From Dermacentor variabilis (lineage: Eukaryota; Arthropoda; Arachnida; Ixodida; Ixodidae): DNA of 64,000 nt. The stretch is from contig NC_134570.1 in NCBI RefSeq assembly GCF_050947875.1, positions 227,091,265 to 227,155,264 of the forward strand. The letters are read 5' to 3'. This document shows positions 55,228-64,000 of the stretch, piece by piece. The notes below the pieces were generated by a model, which was given only the letters and a program-made list of their open reading frames with translations, was not told the DNA's origin and did no database searches. Every line of letters starts with the position of its first letter. Position 1 is the stretch's first letter. Made by a program: the position numbers and the translations under genes.

Positions 55228-57070
55228 AGGAGGTGTAGCATATAGGTGGGCGCCCCTTTCTGACCGGTCTATATAGCAGCAGTTCGGATTTTTCGGCCGA
55301 GCAGGCGAGTCCCGTGCCCACGAGGTAGTTTTCCACGCATTGGATGGCCTCTTATAAACGTTGCTCGATCGCTCCGTCGCTGCCCGTTGTCGTCCAGATC
55401 GTAATATCATCCGCGTATAGCGTGTGATGCAGTCCTTCGATTTGAAGAAATCGGTCGGGCAACCCCAGCAGGACGATGTTGAAGACCATCGGCGAAATCA
55501 CCGAGCCCTGCGGGGTGCCCGAGCTGCCGATGTTGATTTGCTCTGACTGTAGTTGCCCCACTCGCATGCGAGCGGTTCTTCCCGTGAGGAAGTCTCGGAC
55601 GTAGTTGTACGTTCGCAGTCCGAGATTTAGGTTGTCTATTTGTCGCAATATGGCATCGTGGCGAACGTTATCGAAGGCCCTCTTCAGGTCCAGCCCGAGG
55701 ATGGCTCTCGTCGAGCGCCCCGGATTGTCTATGATTTGGTGTTTTAGTTGCAGAAGGGCGTCTTGCGTGGAGAGATGCCTTCTGAACCCAATCATGGTGT
55801 GTGGAAATAAGTCGTTGTCCTCGAGGTAATCCGTGAGTCTATTGAGAAACGAGTGCTCCATCAACTTGCCCACGCAGGTTGTGAGGGAGATGGGTCGCAG
55901 GTTCTCCAGCTGTAATTTCTAGCCGGGTTTCGGTATCAGTATGATATTTGCTTCTTTCCACTTCTGGGGTAGCTTGCCGTGCGCCCAACACGCGTTAATG
56001 TATTTTGTGAACTTCTCGATCGACCCGTAATTGAGATTGCGTAGCGCGCTACTGGGTATTCGATCGGGGCCAGGGGCCGACTTGGTGTTCAGTTTTACGA
56101 GGGCCGCCTGGATTTCGGCAACGGAGAATTCCGCGTCTAGAGTGGCGTTGCTTTCTCCTGAGTAGTCCGGATATATTTGCGGTGGCGTTTGGGATATGTA
56201 AAGGCGTTCCGCATTAAGTAGGAATTGTTCTTCCGTTCCTCCGTAAGCGTGTATGATTTTGTATAAGCTTTGCATGTGTGTGGTCTTGGTGTTGGCGGGA
56301 TCGATCAGGTACCGCAGTATCTGCCACGTGCAACGCCTGGTGATTTGACCGTCCATCTTTGCGCATTTCTCTTCCCATTGTTGTTGTTGCAGGTTAAGCG
56401 AGTGCTTTTCTATTTCTTTGTTGAGCTATCCGTTTACGCAGTCTCCTATGGTGTCTTTGTTGTTTCCATCGGTGCTGCAGGTGTGTTTTGGCTTCCCACA
56501 TGCGCAGCAACCGGGAGTCTATTGTCTCGAGCCCAGCTGTAGACGGGATCGTTTGCGTCATGCGCTCGACATCCCACCGCAGTTGGTCGGTCCATTGTTC
56601 CATATCTTCGATGTCTTCCACCTGCTGCTCGTCACGGTGTTTGCGTAGCCGATTCCAGTTGGTGATCTCCATTTGTCGACCGGCATTGCGTTCCTGCGCG
56701 CCGTCTTTTGGTTCTATGGAAATAATGTAGTGATCGCTTCCCAAGTCTTGCATGGTGTTTGTCTAAGCGACTTTGCGTGTGTTGCACGTGAAAGTAAGGT
56801 CCGGCGTCGTGTGAGTGCTGACGCTGTTGCCCTGCTTTGTTGGTGCCGCGGGGTCGGTGACCAGCTCGAGTCCGGCGTATTGCGCCGTTGCCCATGGGAC
56901 GACCGCACGCCAAGTTTCATCCTACACGCCAGCGCTCGTTTCTCCCCTGGCGGAACGATTTCATCTCCAACGCGTGTAGGTTTCCGTCGCCGCTTCCCTT
57001 AGCGGTCGTGCCCGCGTTCAGTTCGCGCTGCGCGCGAAACGTCTCTTGTTTGCGACGGCGCCTCTTCGGA

Positions 57071-57226
57071 TGACGGGAAATTATTATTGCGTTGTTTACT
57101 GTCACGACAGCAAGGTAAACACGAAAGGGTTGATGCCACCAGTGAAATTCTGCCGATTCACAAGAAAATGGTACGAAAAAAGCAGACGACAGACATGGAT
57201 TACTGCGGTGCGCCGAGTGAAGTAAA
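57071..57226 (+). pseudogene. THAP-like zinc-finger fragment
   Basis: From Met at 57071 the reading is MTGNYYCVVYCHDSKVN, then PPVKFCRFTRKWYEKSRRQT and WITAVRRV before a stop. The C-x3-C start, the aromatic VKFxRF motif, the basic pair and the conserved Trp in RRxTWITAVRR fit the N-terminal half of a THAP domain (C2CH DNA-binding domain of P-element transposases and THAP proteins). The expected downstream Cys-His pair is not readable in the same frame (KRARSLITPEC follows in another). It could be a P-type transposon remnant or an exon of a captured THAP gene. Confidence 0.6.
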
Positions 57227-58022
57227 CAACTGGCAAACGAAGCGAGCGCGTTCATTAATCACTCCTGAGTGTATGACGGCTTTTATATGTAACCCACATG
57301 AATTTAATAATTACTCGGTACATAATTCTTTTATTCATATAAAAACTTTGAGTTGTTCGACGAGCGCTTGTCTTGTCTTCTTTCTCGTGTTTCGTTTGTG
57401 TGTGCGCTGCCAAAAAATGGAAACCACTTCTGTTGTATGCGCTAGCAGTGGCCGAAGTTCACGCGTGCCGAGAAATTGAATACATGCACGATGCATTGAA
57501 CATGACCGGAGTTCATTCCCGCTTCACCACTGCATCGCTCGATCGACTTACTGGACGATACACGCCCGCGTCTTGGTCGCGACGGCATTGCTGAAGCAGG
57601 AATGATTACTAATACTTTCAACTTCAGTCTCTTGGGCACTGTTAAAAAATGGCCAAGCTGTCTACATTGCTGCCTCTATTCCATATTGTAGGGGACGTAC
57701 TAGTTAAAGTTGTGTGCGCATGTCGTACTTTTGCTATGCAGCGATATATTTTTTTATTTCCGCACAGTGTCGATGGAAGTCCGTTGTCGCCATAAGAGAC
57801 AACACGGATTTGTAGCAAACATTGTGAGACACTGCAAAAATGACTTTAGCTCGTATGTGCCGCATCGTGTATGTGCTGACGATTTTTCCAGCGGCATATA
57901 CGATGTCGTTTACAATTACCTGCTCAGCGTCACTTACACGGTTAAACAGACGCTGCCCTTTTGCAGCCATAAAAATAATCGTCAATCGTATCGATCTTCT
58001 TAAAGGCAAATAGAAGCGTGTA

Positions 58023-59335
58023 CAGTCTGTTTCACACTTAGGGGAAAACTCGGAACGTATTGCATCGCGATGCGACAAGCAATGGAGTCGTGCGGTGGCA
58101 GCTGCTCGAGCAGGCGCAGACGCTCGAGGGGCGGAGTCGTGATCTGCGTCGTCTGCTACGGCGGCGCGCGCTGGCCGCATTGTCGGGAAGCGTGCTACTG
58201 TCAGGGGCAGTGCACCGATTTCATCAATACTGCGGGAGCTGAGCTTATATTCTTTACTAAACGTTGTGCGAAGCCAAACTCCGAGGCAATGAAGGCATTG
58301 GCGATAATGGAGTTCCACAAACTTCTTTTGACAGCATGCTTCGTTTGTTCTTTCGAAAGGCCGGGGTACTGAGCGCGTGCACGTATATTTCTTCACTGTG
58401 TGTGCTACCGTAATAAGCAGTGACAAGACGCACCAAGATGTGCGCGCAACGTGCTCAGTCTTTGTTTGACTCGAAAGCAAAACAAAGCACTCAACAATGA
58501 TAACTATGGGGGGTCGAACACGATGAAACAAACGGATACGATTAAAGAAATGTTTTAGGTTAAGACAATGAGCCGGAAGTGATTTTTCTCGACAATCATT
58601 CACTACACCAGGCAGACCCTGCCAGCCGGCGGTGAATCGGACACGTCATGCTCGGAACTTCAGTTAGTATCTCGTCATGTCCCCAGCGGCAGCGATTGCA
58701 GCGCTCATCCTGGAAGGCAGTGAAGTGTAGAATGACTTGATCAGGGATGTCTTCATTCGCAACACGTCTCAGTCGCTGACAATGGTTGATCGAAGCCTAT
58801 CCTCGGGGGCGACTGATAGAAGGGATGTTGCGCCAGTGATACTTTCAACGAGCCCCAGACATTTTAAATGATGTTGGCGCGCGGGGATTGAGGCGGCCAC
58901 TCCAAGAGAGTGACTGCGCGCTCTTCCGGCAGTTCTTGCACAACAGGAGCAGTGTGGATCGGCGACCTATCGCGTTAGAATATACAGTCGCCTTCCAGAA
59001 ACGGGCCGTCAAGAATGTATGGAATCAGTACGTCGTCTATGACTGCCCTGCACCTTTCAGCGATGAACTTACCTTCGAGGCGTATCAGTGGGCGTCGCAC
59101 AACGCTTAGTAAAGAATACCGGCTCATTTCACGCAGTAACCATGAGATCGGCGCCCTGCAACTGGCAGTAGAACGGTTCCCGACAATGCGGCCAGCGCGC
59201 GCCGCCGTAGCAGACGACGCCGTTCAAGATCCCGCCCCTCGAGCAGCTGCGCGAGCTGCTGCCGCCGCCTGACTCCAGCGCTCGCCGCATCGCGATGCAA
59301 TGCGCTCCGAGTTTCCCTAAATGTGAAACAGACTG
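58023..59335 (-). mobile_element. Tc1-like transposon with long (~250 bp) TIRs
   Basis: CAGTCTGTTTCACACTTAGG at 58023 and the complement of the right end, CAGTCTGTTTCACATTTAGG, begin inverted repeats that remain alignable for about 250 bp (58023-58275 and 59085-59335), sharing TCGTCTGCTACGGCGGCGCG and CTGGCCGCATTGTCGGGAA. TA flanks both sides (58021-58022 and 59336-59337). Length is 1313 bp. Long TIRs of this kind are known in part of the Tc1 family. A transposase remnant lies between them on the minus strand. Confidence 0.88.
58600..59060 (-). pseudogene. Tc1-like transposase fragment
   Basis: The minus strand encodes LIPYILDGPFLEGDCIFQRD (59040-58980; the final Asp corresponds to the second catalytic residue), SPIHTAPVVQELPEERA, and LEWPPQSPRANIIQNVWGSL near 58880, clearly the WPxxSPDLNPIENVWG motif of Tc1 transposases with the third acidic residue replaced by Arg. 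The N-terminal DNA-binding part and first Asp are not readable; the region between TIRs is only about 0.8 kb, so the gene has been shortened. It is inactive. Confidence 0.8.
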
Positions 59336-60051
59336 TAAATCGCCCTTCGAATGAAATGTCCACGCGCACACACGTAGGCACACACCGCGCGCGGCACGAA
59401 ACGTGCCCAAACACGCGCAGTGCAGGAGGCAATCAAGGCGGTGCGAACGAGAGATGGGAGAGGGGTACCACCCGCTATTAGAATTTTGCTTCGCATGCGG
59501 CGCTCTCAACGCCGGCGCAGCAGCGCCGCTCTCGGTGCCGTTCTTGTCCATAGACGCGTGCCTTTGGGGTGATCGTGCTTGTAGCCCCACGCCATGTGCA
59601 CCGCGTTGAACAGCTGTTGCCCCTGGGCGATGTCGATTGCCCGTTTGAAGAGGACATGGAAGCGGTGCTGGCGGCATCTGGAACAGCTGTAGACGTTGAG
59701 TACGAAGATGCTGTTGCGCGTCTTGCGTGGTGGAATTAATTCTACGAGAACGTTTTCGATGTCTCCGATTTTGGTGTCGTGTTCGATAGCTGTGTGCGCT
59801 CGCTTGACCAGTGTGGTGACGTTTGGTTTCTCCGCCTTGCCTGTTATAGACTGGTACCTCGCGAGTTTGGCGGGACCATTCGTTTCCTGCAGTATGATGA
59901 CGTCTGGGCGTTCGGGGATCGTTTCCAGGTATTGTTGTAAGTGCGCTCGTTTGTTTGGTAACTTCTGCAGTTCCACTGTCATATCGTGTGTTTTTGTTTC
60001 GATGGGTGTAGGGCCATGTTTATATGTTGTTACCTGTGTTGCGCCGCTTCC

Positions 60052-61750
60052 CTACGCGACGGTACGATCATGCTGTTCGCGGCTTCTAATCTCGACAGTC
60101 TGAAGTGAACGCTCTCCAGGCTCCGCTGGATGGTACGCGTGATGGACGCGATGATAGTTTTCTCGAGATTGCTTAAGCGAGCCTCGAGTGCATCTATTGG
60201 CGCGTCGCGTATCGCTGCGCGCGTGCGCTTGGGTCGTGTTGCTTCTGTAAGGGCGGGAGTGGGTCTCCGTTTGGTGTCGGGGAATTCGACCTCGTCGTCC
60301 TCTATGGGTTCCTCTTCCCTGCGTGGCCCGTGAGGGTCTGCGTTTAGTGTCGGGGCATACGACTTCGTCGTCCTCTACGGGCTCTTCTTGAGTTTCATGC
60401 ATGGCCTCTGTATGGGTACCGCTTTTCACGGCATGCTGGAGTTGTTGTGTGAGGTCTTCTTTTGCGCGAATGTGTTCCCGCATGTGTTCTATTTGCTTCT
60501 GCAGCGCTTGCATCGCCTGTGTTAATTTAGTTACCTCCGTCTCTGTCTTAGCGGGCGTTTTGTCGCCAGACTTCGCGGTTGGTGCTCGTTTTCCCGTGAC
60601 CGCATCTGCCCAGCTCACCTCGGTGGTTTTGGTGTCTCTCGTTGAGGTCCTTCTGGGGGTGTGGCGGCGAGACCGGCGTTGCCGCCGCTGCCAGGGGTTT
60701 GGGGTGCGGCTCCGGGACCGGGAGCGGCCTCGGCTGCGGGTCCTGGATCTCGAGCGGGGCTTGCCGGCGGGGATGGTGGCTTTGGCGGCCGCCTCCGCTT
60801 CCTCGGCGGCTCTGTGTCGTTCCCATTGCCTCTTTGTCACGACGTAGGGGGTCTTGTACCTTGCGCGGCAGTTGCGATCCGCCGTCACGTGTGTTCCCCC
60901 GCACAGCTTGCAACGTGGGGAGCACTGGTGGCCGGGGCCTGGGTTGAGGGCGTCACAACCACGACACACTTTGTCCTCAGGATTGGGGCACACGTCCATG
61001 CGGTGATCGAGTCTCCCGCAGCCGTGACACATGCCGATTTGCTTGCGATACAAGGCGCAGCGAAGGAGGGAGCCGCCGTACCTGATGTAGGAGGGCACTC
61101 GCGGTCCTTGGAAAGGCCACCATGACCGTCTTGGTATTACTGAGCCCTTTGTCTGCCAGGGCGTGGGGGTTGCGTGCGTGAACGATGTTTGTGTGAATGG
61201 ACTTGGCGTCCTCCTCCAACGGGATTCCCCTGATGGTTCCCTTCACCGTGTAGTCGGGGGCCATCTCACAGGCACTGACCTCGTGGCGGCGATCACCGAT
61301 GGTGACGGCTTCTAATTGTCTGTACTTAGCGGCGTGAGTAGCGTGAGGTGTACTCACGACTATGATGTTTTGGCGGTTGTTGGTGCACACCGTGTCTTCC
61401 CCTGCTTCTTGAGCCGGTACGCTGGCCGCCCGGTAAATGGCCGATGCGAGGAGCACGGTTCCGGTGGCGGCAACGTCGAGGCCCCCTCTTGGTCGTATCA
61501 TGACCTTGAAATCACTTCGTGGGAGTAGTGGCATTTTACTATTCCTGATTACTTGCTGCTTGACGTTACGCTGTCTTTGACGCGAACGCTTTCGGTCACC
61601 GTTCGCTCCCTCGCCGGTGCGGGAGTGGGCTCCGTTCTGGGTGTTGCCTCGCGGTTGAATTCGGTCTTGTGCACCAATGGTGCACCAACCGTTGCCTCCG
61701 AGAAACTCTTCAAGGGAGATGCCCTCCCCATTCACTTGAACCTGCATCAT
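60052..61750 (-). pseudogene. I-like LINE ORF1 (gag-like, zinc knuckles, SR-like linker, coiled coil)
   Basis: The start MMQVQVNGEGISLEEFLGGN at 61750 is a plausible first Met. The N-terminal part contains LLPRSDFKVMIRPRGGLDVA, IIVVSTPHATHAAKYRQL and TVKGTIRGIPLEEDAKSI, typical of gag-like ORF1 proteins of I elements. A one-base shift near 61115 separates it from YRKQIGMCHGCGRLDHRMDV and CKLCGGTHVTADRNC, CCHC-type zinc knuckles that bind element RNA. Then follow an Arg/Ser-rich run (PRSRSRTRSRGRSRSRSRTP), SWADAVTG, a coiled-coil stretch (VTKLTQAMQALQKQIEHMRE) and an acidic repeat EEPVEDDEVV/EEPIEDDEVE caused by a partial duplication. After another shift the C-terminus reads DALEARLSNLEKTIIASITR. 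ORF2 follows within about 20 bp. Confidence 0.85.
60262..60389. repeat. direct duplication in LINE ORF1, ~55 bp, 73-bp period
   Basis: GGTCTCCGTTTGGTGTCGGG ... CGTCGTCCTCTATGGG (60262-60317) recurs as GGTCTGCGTTTAGTGTCGGG ... CGTCGTCCTCTACGGG (60335-60389). The two encode EEP-(I/V)-EDDEV-..-PDTKRRP on the minus strand. Because the period is not a multiple of three, the copies lie in different frames. Confidence 0.85.
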
Positions 61751-61990
61751 TGCTTGGGCGAAGCAAGCGCCCGCGTGAGCGAAGGAGCTCGGCGCGTCCC
61801 CTCGGGTGACTGGTGAGCCCCAGCGTGCGGACTACTCCGGTGAGGGTTAGCGTAGAGCCGGTCAAAAGCCTCTGTAATTGGGAAGGAAGTCTTTTCCCAC
61901 CTTGAATATGGTGCCAGTAGAATCTTGGTGACTTCCTGCATACGCTGTGTTACATGCATGAGGTGAATGACCGATAATCACAGCGAAATT
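61751..61990 (-). promoter_or_regulatory. probable 5' UTR of the I-like LINE
   Basis: The sequence upstream of ORF1 on the minus strand contains GACGTCGGC near 62005, GGTCATTCACCTCATGCATG near 61960, and CACCCTCACCGG-type GC-rich sequence close to the start codon. I-type LINEs carry an internal promoter here. No promoter motif can be proved and the exact 5' end is not fixed. Confidence 0.4.
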
Positions 61991-62049
61991 CTTCTTGGAA
62001 AACGAAGCCGACGTCATCGGATTGACGTGATTGATTGGATTGGAATGCT

Positions 62050-63640
62050 GGATTGTGGAAAGTAACTCGTTAGTGTCAAGAAAACTAATAATATGTTTTG
62101 CGATAATGTGTTCTAGAGCCTTGCAGCAAACTGACGTCAAGGATATGGGTCGGTAATTGTTTACTTGCGTACGGTTCCCATTTTTAAAAACAGGGATTAC
62201 TATTGCATTGCGCCAGTCATGTGGAAGTGAATGAGTTTGAAATGACTTCACAAATATTATCTCTAAGTAAAAGGAAACCCATTTGGCATATCGTTTCAAA
62301 AATTCAGTTGGTAGACCATCCGGTCCACTTCCTTTCTTCGCGTCTACTTCAAGTATCAATTGTAAAAAACACCTTCACGGCTGATAATAACTGGTTCCAT
62401 AGCGGTCCTCATGTCGCCGTTGATGTATTCGCCTATATTATCCCCTTTTTCTGTTGTATAAACAGACTGAGAGAAGCGATTTCCGCTTCCGCTTCAAATT
62501 TCTGAATTTTTTTCCGTTTCGTATGGATAATGCTGCGTGTTATCCAGGGGTTTCATTCGCGTGTTTTCTTAATACGAGTGGGAACAAAGCGCTCGACGCA
62601 AGCTATGATGCTACTTTAAATCTTTGCCACAGTTGCTCCACAGACTCGCACTTTGATGCCTGCTCGAAGTAACTAAACTGTAAGTCTAAAAAATCGATGA
62701 CGGCGGTGTAATCTGCATTTTTAGTCTTTTACTTTTACCGGAAGAAACGGTCTCCCTACATTGCACACACTGGTCTGTAAGTTTAAAGACATTTTTTGGT
62801 CTGATACGCGCTTAAATATATCTAATGCATAATCTATTATGTTGTGCGATAGGGGAAACAAGATCCAATAATGGCTTTGACTTTTCTGTAACCCTAGTTG
62901 GTTCGTGCAAAATTTGTTCCAAGCAATGGCAAAATTTTATTTCCATGAGCTTTTCTGAGCTAATTGTTTCTGTCTCGACGGGCAATAAACTTTGCCAGTT
63001 ATTGTGCGGCAAATTAAAGTCTCCAGCCATTATGAGCCTTGTGTTCCTGTTAACATGGTCACCCAAGAATTCGCTTAGCAGATCCAGAAACGCTGGTGAA
63101 GACGCAAGTGGTTTGTATGCTACGCCAATGAAGTAAATTCTGTTTTCGAATGTAAGCTTACACCATACACTTTCGGGAACATTACATTCAATCGTAGAAG
63201 CTTGGACGGAATTTTTAACTATGATGGCAGCCCCACCACTTCCTGAATCTCTGTCCCACCTAAACAATTTGTACCCGGAAGGAACAATGAAATCACTGCG
63301 TGTTCCCTCACGTAGCCATTTTTCTGTAAGTAATTTTACATGGGGACTATGCGCCAGTAGAATATATTCTAGTTTTATGGCTTTATTAACGATGCTACGG
63401 GCATTTTTCACAAGAAGTCGTAGCTATGAGTGGGGCGGTTTTCTTGAACTGCTGGCAGAACTATCCGAGTGAAAGGATTCATGCCGGTCATGCGCATGGG
63501 AGTCGTTTCGTATTTATCGATCTTGTCACTCCGGCTTTTATACAGACGCCGTTCATTTTGCTCTTGATCCCAAACAAACATGCGTCCATTTATCTTTATC
63601 ATACACCAGTGATGCGCGTGCCCCCTTAACTCGGTCCGGT
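62050..63640 (-). pseudogene. CR1-like LINE, 5' half (APE endonuclease to start of RT)
   Basis: Minus strand. Endonuclease at 62812-63411: KNARSIVNKAIKLEYILLAH, LLTEKWLREG (Glu of TETW), SGGAAIIVKNS, SVWCKLTFENRIYFIGVAY, RLIMAGDFNLPHNNW (GDFN, near 63020), EPTRV and LLDLV; the final SDH block is lost. RT start at 62359-62060: KKGSGPDGLPTEFLKRYAKW, WRNAIVIPVFKNGNRTQVNN, YRPISLTSVCCKALEHIIAK, LDTNELLSTIQH, stopping exactly where GFRK should follow. Between them (62360-62800) the linker is broken. The reading would continue at 53595 with QILRSLHYFY, supporting disruption by the intervening I-like LINE. Confidence 0.85.
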
Positions 63641-63644
63641 GCAC

Positions 63645-64000
63645 TACTTTCCCATAATTTCTTTCTCAGAAATTATTTTATAAGTGAAGCTGAAACACGC
63701 ACCTCGGAATGAGGAAACTTGTAAGGAGTGGACAAGGAATACGAGCCAGAAATATTAGGCCACTATAAGCGAGGAGAATAGGCTCAGTAGAACACATGGT
63801 ATTTTAAAGCAACTTTCGTAAGAAAAATAACGCCCGAATCTCGCACTATCAGCTATTTCCCGGCGGGGAAGTATTTCTGCAGCAGTTATAACTAACGCTA
63901 CGCGGGTGTATCTGAGAAACATTTTACGTATCTCTCAGAGGTGACGTCTCTAACGTGTATTTCATTTGAACTCCACATTCTAAAGCACCCTAAGCCATTA
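63645..64000. other. no recognisable gene
   Basis: Nothing recognisable; it may include upstream sequence of the CR1-like element, whose 5' limit is not visible. Confidence 0.35.

Larger units (their letters stand above)
56900..59545. mobile_element. foreign DNA inserted in the I-like LINE endonuclease
   Basis: The limits are set by where the LINE endonuclease reading stops (KGTRLW, about 59545) and resumes (YAGLELVTDP, about 56895). Inside lie a THAP-like fragment on the plus strand (57071), about 0.8 kb of unassigned AT-rich DNA (57227-58020) and a complete Tc1-like transposon (58023-59335). I could not find terminal inverted repeats for the outer insert. The THAP fragment would suit a P-type transposon, but this is only a suggestion. 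Confidence 0.6.
53610..60040 (-). pseudogene. I-like LINE ORF2: endonuclease, RT, RNase H
   Basis: Read on the minus strand. Endonuclease: NKRAHLQQYLETIPERPDVI and ILQETNGPAKL (59950), SIFVLNVYS, then FNAVHMAWGYKHDHPKGTRL, where the usual GDFN motif has lost its start. After a 2.6-kb insertion it resumes with YAGLELVTDPAAPTKQGN, TTPDLTFTCN and LGSDHYIISI (56890-56730). RT: KSAPGPDRIPSSALRN (56070), TMIGFRRHLSTQDALLQL, LGLDLKRAFDNVRHDAI, SGTPQGSVISPMVFNIVLLG, LYADDITIWT (YADD near 55420). RNase H: AVFTDAARYRDR, AHAEAAQEAAIAL, YLICDSQTAIHNF, IPAHTGLSTPNEAAH. End: HMLWECRD, LLSSNLTAQLWAVQRAEEAA. A 17-bp poly-G run at 55211 adds another break. All catalytic blocks except GDFN can still be traced. 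Confidence 0.87.
53596..61990 (-). mobile_element. near full-length I-like LINE, interrupted
   Basis: Minus-strand order: 5' UTR (about 61990-61751), ORF1 with zinc knuckles (61750-60060), ORF2 with APE endonuclease, RT, RNase H and C-terminal region (about 60040-53610). Between 59545 and 56895 foreign DNA interrupts the endonuclease. Excluding the insert the element is about 5.7 kb, normal for the I group. It carries many frameshifts and is inactive. Confidence 0.85.

Noticed and set aside
57734..58603. 289-codon open frame on the minus strand
   Set aside because: It runs across the left TIR of the Tc1-like element and flanking DNA, has no domain, and its middle is explained by the TIR.
60401..61125. 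Plus-strand open frames opposite LINE ORF1
   Set aside because: They are antisense shadows of the Arg/Ser-rich ORF1, which has recognisable zinc knuckles on the minus strand.

Overview
This window looks like repeat-rich, intergenic nuclear DNA of an ixodid (hard) tick. The main reasons are a tRNA-derived SINE of the type described in ixodid ticks (Ruka-like) at 12.0 kb and 15.7 kb, and a mixture of CR1/L2-like, I-like, RTE, Penelope, Ty3/gypsy, mariner, Tc1, pogo/Tigger and Harbinger elements, all interrupted by stops and frameshifts in the way typical of tick genomes. I found no convincing host gene, structural RNA gene or CRISPR array. No species is assigned.

Layout. 0-5 kb: a Ty3/gypsy RNase H-integrase remnant (minus), then a plus-strand CR1-like LINE whose first ORF carries a 2A-type ribosome-skipping motif and which is cut off before its reverse transcriptase. 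5-12 kb: a decayed Harbinger transposase, small hairpins and a three-copy tandem repeat. 12-15 kb: a full-length SINE with a 15-bp target-site duplication (TSD), and the youngest-looking element, a 5'-truncated I-like LINE with a 777-codon uninterrupted RT-RNase H frame and a 14-bp TSD. Beside it a 53-bp reversed tail of apparently the same family entered almost the same site. 15-34 kb: foldback elements and MITEs (15.2, 16.9-18.1, 18.5-18.8, 30.3, 32.4-33.3 kb), a cluster of related short hairpins at 22-23 kb, a CR1/L2 3' end at 24.5 kb and a pogo/Tigger-like element at 29-30 kb. 34-44 kb: an RTE 3' half, a CR1/L2-like LINE split by an insertion, a large inverted duplication of a LINE fragment (about 355-bp arms) and a Penelope-like element with RT and GIY-YIG-type remnants. 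44-50 kb: a 13-bp minisatellite, a complete but dead mariner, and a complete-ended pogo/Tigger element.

51-64 kb is best read as a nest. The two halves of a minus-strand CR1-like LINE (52.2-53.6 and 62.05-63.6 kb) flank an almost full-length minus-strand I-like LINE (53.6-62.0 kb, ORF1 + ORF2). The I-like LINE is itself interrupted in its endonuclease by about 2.6 kb of foreign DNA with a THAP-like zinc-finger fragment, and that DNA contains a complete Tc1-like transposon with about 250-bp terminal inverted repeats and TA flanks.

The elements do not form a cooperating pathway; what can be reconstructed is a relative order of insertions. The most noteworthy items are the 2A-containing LINE, the same-site double insertion at 12.5 kb, the 34-bp-TIR element with clustered AGTGCACT motifs, the 22-23 kb hairpin family (also at 48.1 kb), the 41 kb inverted duplication and the multi-level nest at 52-64 kb.
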